A stretch of 64,000 nt of DNA from Corallincola holothuriorum (GTDB taxonomy: Bacteria; Pseudomonadota; Gammaproteobacteria; Enterobacterales; Neiellaceae): contig NZ_QPID01000010.1 in assembly GCF_003336225.1 (NCBI RefSeq), forward strand, positions 119,586-183,585. The letters run 5' to 3'. Position numbers and translations under genes: made by a program. Positions within the stretch are counted from its first letter, which is position 1. Every line of letters begins with the position of its first letter. Shown piece by piece: positions 29,840-39,029 of this stretch. Under the pieces are notes generated by a model that saw only the letters and a list, made by a program, of their open reading frames with translations, was not told the DNA's origin and ran no database searches.

Positions 29840-31015
29840 CTAGGTTAGATCTAAACTGCTTTGGCGATAATGTTTCAGCGCTTGGTCGGGGTTATTACTG
29901 GCCGCATGCACCTCTGCCAGTGCCACATGGGCGGTTGTCGATGGTGCCAGTCTTAGCGATTTCTCAAGGTAGGTTTTTGCGTCTTCCAGGCGTTTCGCTT
30001 TTAGGCTGAGTTGACCCAGTGTTGCCAGCAAGTGGGGATTCTCCGTTTGACCCTTTAGCCAATGCTTTGCTTCCAGTAACAGAGCTTCGGGCTCCGCTTT
30101 CAGTTTGACCACCAGATCCAGTAGTGCGCCATCGACCTGCTTGCGCAGTGCCTTTATCAGTATGGACTGCACTTCATCATCTTCGCCGCAGCGCAGCATT
30201 TGGCTGACATAACTGGCGGTAATGGTGGGATCGTGGCGCAGCTTGCGTGATAGGCTTTGCCAATGTTCCTGCAACCCTTGCCCACTCTGGTGAGAACCGA
30301 GCTGAGCAAAGTAACCCTGCTGTGCCTGTCGTTCTAGGGCATCGAGCTCAGCACTAGGCATACGCTTTGATTGTCGTAACGGTGTCAATAGATCCAGCAA
30401 GTTCGCCCAATCTTCCAGCTGTAGATACAGCTCCTTTAATAACATGACAGCGTGGGGGCTATCTGGGTACTCGCGCTGAATACTGCTTAATGTGGCTAAG
30501 GCCTGCTCTTTTTGACCCTGTTGGATCTGCAACCTCGCCTGCGTTAAAGCCACGGCTAACGGGTTGTTTCCCTGCTTTCTATGTGCCAATTTAAGGTATT
30601 CGTCGCGTCGCTCAACTAAATTTTGTGCCTGCGCGGCTTCTGCGGCACCGAGATAGTTAATGACAGGCAGCGCAGCCCCTTTGGCGCCTTTGGTCATCAG
30701 TTTTTCGGCGTTAGCCCATTCGCCGCTCATCAAGGCGAGCAGGCCACTGCGGGTAAACTGACGGGATTGACGTCGGCGGCGACCGGAGATCAATTCACGG
30801 GCTTGGCGGGTAGCGTTGATCGTGCGCTTCAGCAGCCATTCAATCAGCCAGATACTGAGTAGCGCTACGGTTAATAACAGGCTAAACGTCACAGCCGTCA
30901 TTTCGATGGTGGTATGCCCTAGGGCGAACAGGACGTAGCCCTTGTTTCCAGCCAGCCCTGGTCCCAGGATGAGCCCTGCTGCGGCAATGACAATAAGAAT
31001 GATCAGCTTGCTCAT
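29840..31015 (-). CDS. hemY: HemY, haem-biosynthesis TPR protein
   Basis: Inner-membrane protein associated with late haem synthesis; its precise role is unclear. The protein is 391 residues: two membrane segments (about 4-22 and 42-62), then TPR repeats in the cytoplasmic part (about 95-385, for example TTAHVALAEVHAASNNPDQALKHYRQ). Family marks include GYVLFALGHTTIEMT and RRRQSRQFTRSGLLALMSGEWANAEK. It is the last gene of hemC-hemD-hemX-hemY and overlaps hemX by 4 bases. Confidence 0.92.
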   Translation of the reverse strand: MSKLIILIVIAAAGLILGPGLAGNKGYVLFALGHTTIEMTAVTFSLLLTVALLSIWLIEWLLKRTINATRQARELISGRRRRQSRQFTRSGLLALMSGEWANAEKLMTKGAKGAALPVINYLGAAEAAQAQNLVERRDEYLKLAHRKQGNNPLAVALTQARLQIQQGQKEQALATLSSIQREYPDSPHAVMLLKELYLQLEDWANLLDLLTPLRQSKRMPSAELDALERQAQQGYFAQLGSHQSGQGLQEHWQSLSRKLRHDPTITASYVSQMLRCGEDDEVQSILIKALRKQVDGALLDLVVKLKAEPEALLLEAKHWLKGQTENPHLLATLGQLSLKAKRLEDAKTYLEKSLRLAPSTTAHVALAEVHAASNNPDQALKHYRQSSLDLT

Positions 31016-32337
31016 ATCTGCTCGCCCTTATCTGCGCTGTCAGCTGCCGGTACCTCGTTGGCTGGTATCTCCTGCTGAGGCTGTGCTTGCGCTTCTGGGG
31101 ACTCTTCTGGCGCTGCCTCGTCGGTTGGCTTGACGTCTACGGGTGGTGGCTCCGTGACGACGGCTTTGTCTTGCTGTACAGGCGCGTCGCTCTGCAGTAG
31201 TGACTTCAGGCGTTTTTCCAAGATCCGCTCCAGAGGTTGGCGAACCATAAAGTCTTCTGGATAGCTGGGCTCGATATTGTGCTTTTGCAATGCCAGAAGC
31301 TCTGCCTGCATCGACTTACCTAAGTCGGAGTCATCGATGAAGTAGGTATTGATCCATTCATGGGCGGTAGCTAGGGCGTCTTGATACACACCTTGCTGCT
31401 CGCGAAACAGGGCAAGCTGCGCCAGCATCAGCTTGGCACGCAGGTTTTCCTGCAGATACCAGCGTTGATCCGGTGCGAGTAGCGGTTCCACATCGTCCGT
31501 GCGTTTGCGTATGGTAATGAAATCATCGGCAAATGAATGCCAGGTTTTGATTAGGTTATCTTTCCAGTCTTCAGGTGAGTGACTGAGGCGGTTTTCTGCT
31601 ATGGCCTCATCTAGATCAGGAAGAACAACCCCTTTCAGAGGCAGTTCAGTTACTTGACTGGTGAGTGCACTCAAGGTCAAGGCTATCTCACTGCGATCAA
31701 GATCCGGCAATGCTTTCAGTGCTGCCATATCTTTGGCTAAATCTGCGCGCAGCGGGATTAAGCTGGGATCTTGCAATTCAGCTAGGCGTTGATCCGCTTC
31801 CCGTAACAACATCAGAGACGTGGTGACATCGTGCTCTAACCACAGTTTATGGCCCGCCAGGCGCACCAGATAGTTGGTTTCTGCCAGCAGCCAATCACTT
31901 GGTTGACGGCTTGCCAATGACAATAAGGTATTACTGAGGCGATCCATCTCTACCGATTGGCGTTCAAAACGGCCATCCCAATCCAGCTTTAATGCTCCGA
32001 TTTTGGCGGACAGTTGGTTGAGGGGCTGCATCTTATCTAGCTGCAGTTGCTGTTGTAGTGCTTTTGATTTGAGTTCCGCGATATCAGTACCGGCGTCGTG
32101 CCCTCGTTGATACAGGTGATAGCTGATAAACAGTAGCAGGGCGATAGCGATCACTGACAGCAGCAATGCCAGCTGTGCGAGTCGGCTCTTGGCCGGCGAA
32201 TTGGTAGCCGCTTTGCTGACCGCGGCAGCCTTAGGCTGCGGCTCTGTTTTGGCCGGTGAAGGCGTCGTTGATTCGGCCTTGGCGGATGAGGTGTCTGCGT
32301 CGGGTTGAATGTTTTTATTATTCTCTTGTTCAGCCAT
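31012..32337 (-). CDS. hemX: HemX, uroporphyrinogen-III C-methyltransferase-like protein
   Basis: Membrane protein of the hem operon; called a methyltransferase in older annotations, but it has no SAM motif here. The protein is 441 residues: a Ser/Ala/Lys-rich N-terminus (1-50), one membrane segment (about 53-73), then a helical, periplasmic domain with DWLLAETNYLVRLAGHKLWLEHDV, the typical HemX core, and a Pro/Glu/Ala-rich tail (about 395-441). It overlaps hemD by 8 bases and hemY by 4 bases. Confidence 0.9.
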   Translation of the reverse strand: MAEQENNKNIQPDADTSSAKAESTTPSPAKTEPQPKAAAVSKAATNSPAKSRLAQLALLLSVIAIALLLFISYHLYQRGHDAGTDIAELKSKALQQQLQLDKMQPLNQLSAKIGALKLDWDGRFERQSVEMDRLSNTLLSLASRQPSDWLLAETNYLVRLAGHKLWLEHDVTTSLMLLREADQRLAELQDPSLIPLRADLAKDMAALKALPDLDRSEIALTLSALTSQVTELPLKGVVLPDLDEAIAENRLSHSPEDWKDNLIKTWHSFADDFITIRKRTDDVEPLLAPDQRWYLQENLRAKLMLAQLALFREQQGVYQDALATAHEWINTYFIDDSDLGKSMQAELLALQKHNIEPSYPEDFMVRQPLERILEKRLKSLLQSDAPVQQDKAVVTEPPPVDVKPTDEAAPEESPEAQAQPQQEIPANEVPAADSADKGEQI

Positions 32338-33094
32338 TGGCGTTACCTGTGTTGGTCATTTCTGACAATACCCTGATGACGGCATCATCACTTGCGCCTT
32401 GAGTATTGATAATATTAGTAAAATTAAGCGATTGTGCGATCTCTTTCACGCGTTTACTCGGCACTAGTAGGGTAAGTGCTTGTTTCTGTGCTGAGTTCTC
32501 TGGGATTACCTGGTCGATTAACTCGACCAGCTCAGCGCTGGTGGCTAATAGCGTGTTGATTCTTTTCTGTTTTAAGATATCGGCCAAGCGTGAGGTGTTG
32601 CCATGGGGCTGGCGTCGGTAGAGGTCAAAACTGTGCACAACGGCACCGCGTTGTGCTAATTCGTCTTCTAGCAGTGTGCGCCCGCCTACGCCTTTGAGGA
32701 TGACGACCTGCTTAGCCGCGATAGCGTTGGGCTGCAGCGACGGCAGCATCAGTATGCCTTCACTGTCTGCATGCTGGGGCACGGTGGCGTTTACTCCCAG
32801 AGCCTGCCAGTGAGTGGCTGTGGCATTACCTATGGCAATCGTTTCGCTGGATGGCCAGTGGGTTACGGTGTCAGCCAAGGCGAACAAAGCATATTGACTG
32901 GTGGCTATCACCTTGTCGTCGGCGCAGAGCTTGGCGAGTTGCTGCGCTGCACTTTTAATATCTGGGCCGGGCAGGATCTGTAGCAGCGGTAGTAGTTCGC
33001 ACTGACAACCAAGCGCTGCAGCTTTAGCTTGCAGCGCTTCTCCTCGCCCTTGCGGTCGGGTGATAAGCATTCGGATCCCAGCGGGAGCACTCAT
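32330..33094 (-). CDS. hemD: Uroporphyrinogen-III synthase
   Basis: Closes and inverts ring D of hydroxymethylbilane to give uroporphyrinogen III. The protein is 254 residues. HemD sequences diverge a great deal; visible marks are the N-terminal [21 protein letters not shown], the [18 protein letters not shown] hinge and VHSFDLYRR. Its place between hemC (ATGA overlap) and hemX makes the call secure. Confidence 0.92.
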   Translation of the reverse strand: MSAPAGIRMLITRPQGRGEALQAKAAALGCQCELLPLLQILPGPDIKSAAQQLAKLCADDKVIATSQYALFALADTVTHWPSSETIAIGNATATHWQALGVNATVPQHADSEGILMLPSLQPNAIAAKQVVILKGVGGRTLLEDELAQRGAVVHSFDLYRRQPHGNTSRLADILKQKRINTLLATSAELVELIDQVIPENSAQKQALTLLVPSKRVKEIAQSLNFTNIINTQGASDDAVIRVLSEMTNTGNANG

Positions 33095-34020
33095 GCGTCG
33101 TTGTATACCTCAGCCAGTACTTTATCAGCCCCTTGCGCCAGCAGGTCATCGGCGACCTGATGACCTAAGCTGACGGCATCAGCAATAGGCGCTCTGGCTT
33201 CAGCGGTGTACATCACTGAGCCGTCTGGGTGGCCGACAAGACCGCGTAACCAAAGTTGCTGGTCAACGATCTCGGCATAGCTGCCGATCGGCACCTGGCA
33301 ACCGCCTTGCAATCTCAGGTTCATCGCGCGCTCTGTCGTCACTCTCGCCGTGGTGGCTTCATGCTGCAATGCTGCCAGTAGGCTTTGCGTTTGCAGATCA
33401 TCGGCACGACACTCAATACCGACGGCGCCCTGGCCGACGGCTGGCAAGATCTGTTCGGGGCTGAGTTTGGCTCGGATACGCTGCGGCATCTCTAAACGTA
33501 ATAAGCCTGCGGTAGCCAGAATGATGGCGTCATATTCGCCGGCATCCAGCTTGGCTAAGCGGGTATTTACATTGCCCCGTAGATCTTTGATCACCAGATC
33601 TGGGCGCTTGCTGCGCAATTGACACTGACGACGGAGGCTTGAGGTGCCAACCACGGATCCTGCTGGCAGCTCGTCGATACTGGCGAAGTGATTACTGACA
33701 AAGGCATCGCGGGGATCTTCCCGTTCGCAGATGGTGTGGAGCAGCAAACCTTCGGGAAAGTCGACGGGCACATCTTTCATTGAGTGCACAGCGATATCGG
33801 CACGGCCCTCAAGCATAGCGACTTCCAGCTCTTTAACGAACAGACCTTTGCCACCGACTTTCGCCAGTGGTGTATCAAGGATCTTATCGCCTTTGGTGCT
33901 CATAGGTACCAGTTCGATGGTGAGATCCGGATGAGCAGCCTGCAAGCTGGCTGCGACAAATTCGGCTTGCCACATGGCCAGTGGACTTTTTCGTGTTGCA
34001 ATGCGGATGGTGTGAGTCAT
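33091..34020 (-). CDS. hemC: Porphobilinogen deaminase (hydroxymethylbilane synthase)
   Basis: Joins four porphobilinogens into hydroxymethylbilane. The protein is 309 residues. Cys241 in [15 protein letters not shown] carries the dipyrromethane cofactor; [41 protein letters not shown] and [13 protein letters not shown] line the active site. First gene of the hem operon; 124 bases separate it from the DUF2914 gene upstream on the same strand, and cyaA lies beyond that, much like the hemC/cyaA arrangement in E. coli. Confidence 0.97.
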   Translation of the reverse strand: MTHTIRIATRKSPLAMWQAEFVAASLQAAHPDLTIELVPMSTKGDKILDTPLAKVGGKGLFVKELEVAMLEGRADIAVHSMKDVPVDFPEGLLLHTICEREDPRDAFVSNHFASIDELPAGSVVGTSSLRRQCQLRSKRPDLVIKDLRGNVNTRLAKLDAGEYDAIILATAGLLRLEMPQRIRAKLSPEQILPAVGQGAVGIECRADDLQTQSLLAALQHEATTARVTTERAMNLRLQGGCQVPIGSYAEIVDQQLWLRGLVGHPDGSVMYTAEARAPIADAVSLGHQVADDLLAQGADKVLAEVYNDA

Positions 34021-34144
34021 AACAGCGGATCAATATCGATAGATAAACTCATCCTACCATGCTGTTATGGTCAGGTCATCGTGGCTACTTGCTGTTTGTT
34101 TTTAAACAGAGTTATTCGATCTGCACTACGCGTTGCTAGGCCGT

Positions 34145-34999
34145 TTAAGGTTGGCGATAGAAGTCGTAATAGGCCAATAATTCTTGGCTTGGGCCACGTA
34201 GTTCTACCCGCCATTGTCCCGGCAAACTGGCAGAGATACGCTTACTTGAATAGGTACGCCAGCGATCACTGCCCACACGGAGTGAGATATCAGCGATCAC
34301 TCGTTCATTGTAGAGCCAGCGATGATGCACGGTTTTTCCTGCTAACCCAGAGAGCTCGGTAAAGTAGTACAGGGTTTGTAGCTCCCCCCCTGTGACGATG
34401 CTGCCTGCGGGCAGTTTGTCTTGTGGCTCTTTCTGAACAATGGCGGTGGTGAGCGTGTGGCGTTCCACCAGTTTTGGTTTTAGCAGCGCCATGCCGATAG
34501 TGTCAGTGGGTACGGCTGGCTCTGATGCTGCCTCCTGTTCAAGGGTCATTATCTGCTCAGCTGCCGGCGTCTCCTCGATTGTTGCTGGTGGTACTTGTAA
34601 CGGCGCGCTGTTTGCCGTCGCCGGTTCACTTGGTAAGGCTACGGGTGGGTGTTCGACGTCGATCTCTGCTGTTTCGTCTGCTGCTGGCTTGGGTAACTTT
34701 GCTGCCTCAGCGGCAGGCGTCTGTGGTTGCACTTCAGCAGCTAGCCGTTCTGTTGCAATGGGCAGTACGGCGGCGACAGGCAGCGTTCTATCTACGTCAT
34801 TTGCCACAACGACAGCGCCTTCGGCAGCTAGGGTGTTGTTCGCTTTTTCATCTATAAAAACAAAGTAAAACAACAGGCTGGAGGCACAAGCCAAAGCCAA
34901 AATCAGGCCGCAGATACGCCGCCAATGCCACTGATGCTCGATCTGTGCGCTTGGTTCTGGTGGCGTGATATTAACTTTGATATTGAGTGTTGCGGGCAT
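34145..34999 (-). CDS. DUF2914 membrane-anchored protein
   Basis: Unknown function. The protein is 284 residues: cytoplasmic N-terminus (1-28), one membrane segment (about 29-48, ICGLILALACASSLLFYFVF), a long Ala/Pro/Glu-rich linker (about 55-185), and a C-terminal DUF2914 domain (about 205-283) with LYYFTELSGLAGKTVHHRW and GSDRWRTYSSKRI. The domain should lie in the periplasm. DUF2914 proteins often occur with envelope functions, but no role is shown by this context. It is divergent from cyaA. Confidence 0.8.
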   Translation of the reverse strand: MPATLNIKVNITPPEPSAQIEHQWHWRRICGLILALACASSLLFYFVFIDEKANNTLAAEGAVVVANDVDRTLPVAAVLPIATERLAAEVQPQTPAAEAAKLPKPAADETAEIDVEHPPVALPSEPATANSAPLQVPPATIEETPAAEQIMTLEQEAASEPAVPTDTIGMALLKPKLVERHTLTTAIVQKEPQDKLPAGSIVTGGELQTLYYFTELSGLAGKTVHHRWLYNERVIADISLRVGSDRWRTYSSKRISASLPGQWRVELRGPSQELLAYYDFYRQP

Positions 35000-35204
35000 G
35001 GATTAATGTTGATCGCTTGTTAATAGATAAAGGAATATACCCAAAAACGCTTACAACAAATAGGGTTGTTGGTTTACTGAGCAATTGAGTACTGTTATGC
35101 TGCTCACAATACCAACAGAAAATACCGCCTTGATCACGCCGTTTGCCTGGTGCAATGTGGTTCACCAATAACAATTATTTAACAGGTTGCAGAGGTCGGT
35201 TGAT

Positions 35205-37730
35205 TTGCAGATTGCACAGTTAACGAGAGTGAAGCAGCGGGTTGTCAATTACAACCAGCTTCGTCTCAGCCGTGCGGAAGCTGGTCTGACCACTGTGGGG
35301 CGTCGTGTTTTCCGCCTGTTACCTACCCTGTTCCACTTCAATCATCCTGAACTGCCCGGCTTTGTTTCCCTCGATACGCCGTCAGGTATTGCCAATTTTG
35401 AGCCCAGTAATCAGCAGCTTTCGTTAACCGAAGAGCTGATCCGCAATATGGGCGGTGCTGGAATTGAGCAACTACCAAGCCCTCAGCAGACCGATATTAT
35501 TGGCCTCTACTGCATGGGCTCGACCGCTTCTATCGGTCAGTGCAGTGAAAGCGATCTGGATATCTGGGTGTGCCATCATTGCCATTTAGCACCGGCCGTA
35601 CTTGAATCCCTGCGCCTGAAGTGTGAGCAACTCACCGCTTGGGCTGCAACCATGGGTGTTGAAGCCAATTTCTTCCTAGTGAACCCCGAGCAGTTCCGTA
35701 GTGGTCACAATCAGGTGCTCAGTGAAGATAACTGCGGTAGTGCGCAGCACTGGTTGCTGTTAGATGAATTTTACCGCAGTGCAGTCCGTATTGCCGGGCG
35801 TCACCTTGTTTGGTCATTGATCCCTGCCGATCAGGAAGCGAATTACAACGAAGTTGTAGAAGGCTTTTATGAAAGTGGAGAAGTGGATAAGAGCGAATGG
35901 CTGGATATGGGCGGTTTCAGTGGTGTTCCGGCTGAAGAGTATTTTGGTGCGACGCTTTGGCAGCTTTATAAGGGGATCGACTCTCCCTACAAAGCCGTTA
36001 TCAAAACTTTGCTGATGGAGGCGTATTCCCACGAATACCCGCACAGTAAGCTGCTTTGCGTGGAACTGAAGCGTATTCTCCATGAGGGCTGTGACGATCC
36101 GCTGCTGTTAGATCCTTATTATCGTATGTTGTTAAAGGTTACTGACTATCTTGAGAGTCAGGGCGATATGCAGCGCCTAGATCTGGCACGTCGTTGCTTC
36201 TATTTGAAAACCCATGAAAAACTGAGTTCTCCGGATCGCCATGAGGGTGAGTGGCGACGGCAAGCGATCCGTGAACTGGTAGATAGCTGGGGCTGGGATC
36301 AGGAAAAACTTCGTCATCTAGATAATCGCAGTCACTGGAAAGTGGAACAGGTGCGTGTGGCGTACACTGAGTTGCTGGATACGCAGCTACTTAGTTTCCG
36401 CAAACTAATTCAGTTTGCCCGTGACAACGATCTCTCTGATGCGATTAATCCCGAAGATATCTCTATCTTGTCACGCAAACTCTACTCCGCATTTGAAAGC
36501 TTGCCCTCGAAAATTAACCTGATCAATCCGCAGATATCTCCTGATCTCCATGAGCCGGAAATCACCCTGATTGAGGTACCGGAAGGGCGTAAAGTTGATG
36601 CCGGTTGGTATCTGTATAAGCGCCCGTTGGAAACCTCAAAATTGATCGGGGCCAAGCCACAAAAGCATGCCGATTCACTGCTGAAGGTCATGAGTTGGGC
36701 GCATTTTAATGGCGTGATGACGAACGACAGCGAGCTTTATCTCTATCGCCAGTGTAGCGCGCTGGATCTGCGGACGTTGCAACAATGCAGCAGTGATTTA
36801 CGCAATTGTTTTCCGGTACGGCGTCCGGCGGTGGACAAGCAAGCGTTGTCGCGACCTAGTCAGATTGGTCAGTTAGCGGTATTCATCAACTTGGTTGCCG
36901 ATCCAACGGTACGTTGGCGCGACCGCGTGATCGATTTCGATGTCAGTAGCCATGATGTGTTGAAATTTGGCCCCGAGCAGCAATGCTTGGTGACAAGTAT
37001 TGATCTGCTTTATCTGAATAGCTGGAATGAGCTGCATGTAACCAGCTTTAGTGGTGAGCAAGCGCTATTGGATGGCATTAAAGCGATCACCAATAAGATG
37101 AGTAAACATGCCAGCCCGCCGACGCAGATCGACCTGTTCTGCTACAGCGAACAGTTTTCCAGTCAGATACGTCGTCGCGTGCAAGGTATGCTGCAAGAGT
37201 CGATAGAGCATCGTCTGCATCGCGATTGTCACCGCCCTCACCTGATGGTGGTACCTATCGGCCGCGACAAGTATGGTTTGACCTTCTCGGCAAAAGAGGT
37301 CAGCAGTCAGCAGATCGATAATTCCGTGGACCTGTACCGTCATATCTCAAAATGTAAGCGCGAACATGCGGCAGTGCAGTTTGATGACAGTGGCGAGCTG
37401 ATGGTGCCGAAAGTGGTGGAGGCCAATGCCAGTGAAGGCTTAGTCCAGTACTTCTTTGAACAGTTGGCTGATCAACTGAATATCTACGTGGTTGATGAGA
37501 ACAATCGTGTCGAGGCCTATGGTGACTACAACGGTAGTCGGGAAGATCTCGTGCAGAGTGTGAACCGCTTCTTCACCTCTTCGGAGCAGGCGTGCAGTGC
37601 GGAGCAGGTAAACTTTAATCTGCCACAGTTTTACGACATTGTTAGTATGGGGAGTGATGACGTGCAGGTGCAGCCGTACCGTTCATGCCGTCAAAGTGTC
37701 GCTGCCGAGCCAGTACCGCAAGCAGTCTGA
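35205..37730 (+). CDS. cyaA: Class I adenylate cyclase
   Basis: Makes cAMP from ATP for the CRP regulon. The protein is 841 residues (848 in E. coli). I place the start at a TTG (35205) nine bases after AGAGG; the N-terminus LQIAQLTRVKQRVVNYNQLRLSRA then aligns with E. coli CyaA, which also uses TTG. The nucleotidyltransferase core shows LYCMGSTASIGQCSESDLDIWVCH (about 105-128), with GSTASI and the DLD metal pair. The C-terminal regulatory half ends in a normal position. Its product would act on the CRP site found upstream of the beta-amylase gene at 53983. Confidence 0.95.
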   Translation: MQIAQLTRVKQRVVNYNQLRLSRAEAGLTTVGRRVFRLLPTLFHFNHPELPGFVSLDTPSGIANFEPSNQQLSLTEELIRNMGGAGIEQLPSPQQTDIIGLYCMGSTASIGQCSESDLDIWVCHHCHLAPAVLESLRLKCEQLTAWAATMGVEANFFLVNPEQFRSGHNQVLSEDNCGSAQHWLLLDEFYRSAVRIAGRHLVWSLIPADQEANYNEVVEGFYESGEVDKSEWLDMGGFSGVPAEEYFGATLWQLYKGIDSPYKAVIKTLLMEAYSHEYPHSKLLCVELKRILHEGCDDPLLLDPYYRMLLKVTDYLESQGDMQRLDLARRCFYLKTHEKLSSPDRHEGEWRRQAIRELVDSWGWDQEKLRHLDNRSHWKVEQVRVAYTELLDTQLLSFRKLIQFARDNDLSDAINPEDISILSRKLYSAFESLPSKINLINPQISPDLHEPEITLIEVPEGRKVDAGWYLYKRPLETSKLIGAKPQKHADSLLKVMSWAHFNGVMTNDSELYLYRQCSALDLRTLQQCSSDLRNCFPVRRPAVDKQALSRPSQIGQLAVFINLVADPTVRWRDRVIDFDVSSHDVLKFGPEQQCLVTSIDLLYLNSWNELHVTSFSGEQALLDGIKAITNKMSKHASPPTQIDLFCYSEQFSSQIRRRVQGMLQESIEHRLHRDCHRPHLMVVPIGRDKYGLTFSAKEVSSQQIDNSVDLYRHISKCKREHAAVQFDDSGELMVPKVVEANASEGLVQYFFEQLADQLNIYVVDENNRVEAYGDYNGSREDLVQSVNRFFTSSEQACSAEQVNFNLPQFYDIVSMGSDDVQVQPYRSCRQSVAAEPVPQAV

Positions 37731-37768
37731 CCCTTCAGTATTAAATCCCCTGTTGTCGCTATTTTCGC

Positions 37769-38461
37769 TCAGTCGTTGAGTGGTGGCAGCTGTTTCTGAA
37801 TAAACCCACCGATCTCCTTGAGCTCATTAAGATCCACTGTGTGGGCGAGCGGATAGGTATTGAACGCCACGTTAAAACCATTTGCTGTTAAAGTCTCGAC
37901 GGCGGCTTTACCTGCCGCATAAGGCACCACCTCATCTTGTGTGCCGTGACCAAAAAAGATCGCTAGTTGGCGATTTTCCGGGCTGGCCTGCCCCGCCATC
38001 AAGCTGGGCTGACACAGATAGGTTGATAATGCTACCAACCCTGCCAATGGCTGCGCATATCTGACCGCGAGATGCAGTGCGATAACGCCTCCTTGAGAGA
38101 AGCCTGCTAATAAGATCCTAGATGACGGGATCCCTTTAGCGATTTGTTGCTCTATTAGTGCGGTGACCTGCTGGCACGACACCAGCACCTCATCCAGCGG
38201 TGCTCTGCCCTCCAGATCCATGCTTTTGATGTCGTACCATGCGCGCATCGCCATACCGTTATTAATGGTCACTGGGCGCACGGGGGCGTGGGGAAAGATA
38301 AAGCGAATACGATGATTTTCCGCTAGATCCAGATAGGGGGGGACACCAGCAAAGCCATCACCGGAGTCGCCCAAGCCATGCAGCCAGATCACGCAGGCAT
38401 CTGCTTCCTGTTTTGGGTTCAGTTCTACATAATCGAGTGGTTCTAAGCTGCTATCGGCCAT
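37769..38461 (-). CDS. Alpha/beta-hydrolase esterase (carboxylesterase/phospholipase type)
   Basis: Cytoplasmic serine esterase of the family of Pseudomonas EstB and YpfH. The protein is 230 residues. VIWLHGLGDSGDGF forms the oxyanion region, Ser122 in AGFSQGGVIAL is the nucleophile, Asp in GTQDEVVPY and His in PLAHTVDLNEL complete the triad. Natural substrates may be short acyl esters or S-acyl proteins. It starts in the cyaY stop codon (TAATG), so the two are translated together. Confidence 0.9.
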   Translation of the reverse strand: MADSSLEPLDYVELNPKQEADACVIWLHGLGDSGDGFAGVPPYLDLAENHRIRFIFPHAPVRPVTINNGMAMRAWYDIKSMDLEGRAPLDEVLVSCQQVTALIEQQIAKGIPSSRILLAGFSQGGVIALHLAVRYAQPLAGLVALSTYLCQPSLMAGQASPENRQLAIFFGHGTQDEVVPYAAGKAAVETLTANGFNVAFNTYPLAHTVDLNELKEIGGFIQKQLPPLND

Positions 38462-38772
38462 TAGAAAGAGACCTCTTCGCCACTTTGCTGTTTGATGGCG
38501 CTGCTTAATACAGTAGTAAATTCATCACCGCTGCGATCATCTATCCACTGACCATCAACATAGTTGTAGTGATAGCCACCAAACTTGGTTGCTAGCCATA
38601 ACTGATGCAGTGGTGCTTGCTTGTTAATAATAATTTTACTGCGATTTTCGAACTCCAGTGTCAGGATCCCACCTTGGCTTTCATAATCGATATCGGCACC
38701 GGCGTCATCGATTGCTTGTTCAATGGCGCTCATCTGTTGATCGGCTAATTGGTGATATTGGCTATCGTTCAT
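38461..38772 (-). CDS. cyaY: CyaY, frataxin homologue
   Basis: Iron-binding protein that tunes iron-sulphur cluster assembly through IscS. The protein is 103 residues. The acidic first helix ([18 protein letters not shown]) and the sheet with [25 protein letters not shown] and GGYHYNY are frataxin hallmarks. It is divergent from lptM and close to cyaA, as in E. coli, and is coupled to the downstream esterase. Confidence 0.96.
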   Translation of the reverse strand: MNDSQYHQLADQQMSAIEQAIDDAGADIDYESQGGILTLEFENRSKIIINKQAPLHQLWLATKFGGYHYNYVDGQWIDDRSGDEFTTVLSSAIKQQSGEEVSF

Positions 38773-38844
38773 TCTTGGTCCGCTTTGCTTTTATCCGTAT
38801 GGGTGCGATTATAGAGGTCATTTTGATTCAGATCACCGACTGCC

Positions 38845-39015
38845 ATGATGGAAAAGAAAATAGGCTTACTACTGGCGTGTGCTTTGCTACTTGCCGCGGG
38901 TTGCGGCAATAAGGGAACGCTTTATCTGCCAGAGAAAGCGCCTGACCCTGAAAAAACCGAACAAGTAGCTGCGCCATCCGCAGTTGATGAAGTAGAAGCT
39001 GTGCCTGTTGATTGA
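38845..39015 (+). CDS. lptM: LptM (YifL) small lipoprotein
   Basis: LptM is a small lipoprotein that helps the LptD/LptE lipopolysaccharide translocon mature. The product is 56 residues: MMEKKIGLLLACALLLAAGC, a lipoprotein signal with lipobox AAGC (Cys20), followed at once by GNKGTLYLPEK, which matches the conserved CGxKGxLYLP motif of LptM. The rest is acidic and disordered. Two ATGs (38845, 38848) could serve as start; no strong ribosome site is visible. Lying between cyaY and the lysA-dapF genes matches E. coli. Confidence 0.92.
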   Translation: MMEKKIGLLLACALLLAAGCGNKGTLYLPEKAPDPEKTEQVAAPSAVDEVEAVPVD

Positions 39016-39029
39016 TAAGGAATACGCAT

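Noticed and set aside
34440..34868. Ser/Ala-rich 142-codon frame on the plus strand
   Set aside because: Antisense to the low-complexity linker of the DUF2914 protein, whose composition creates the open frame.
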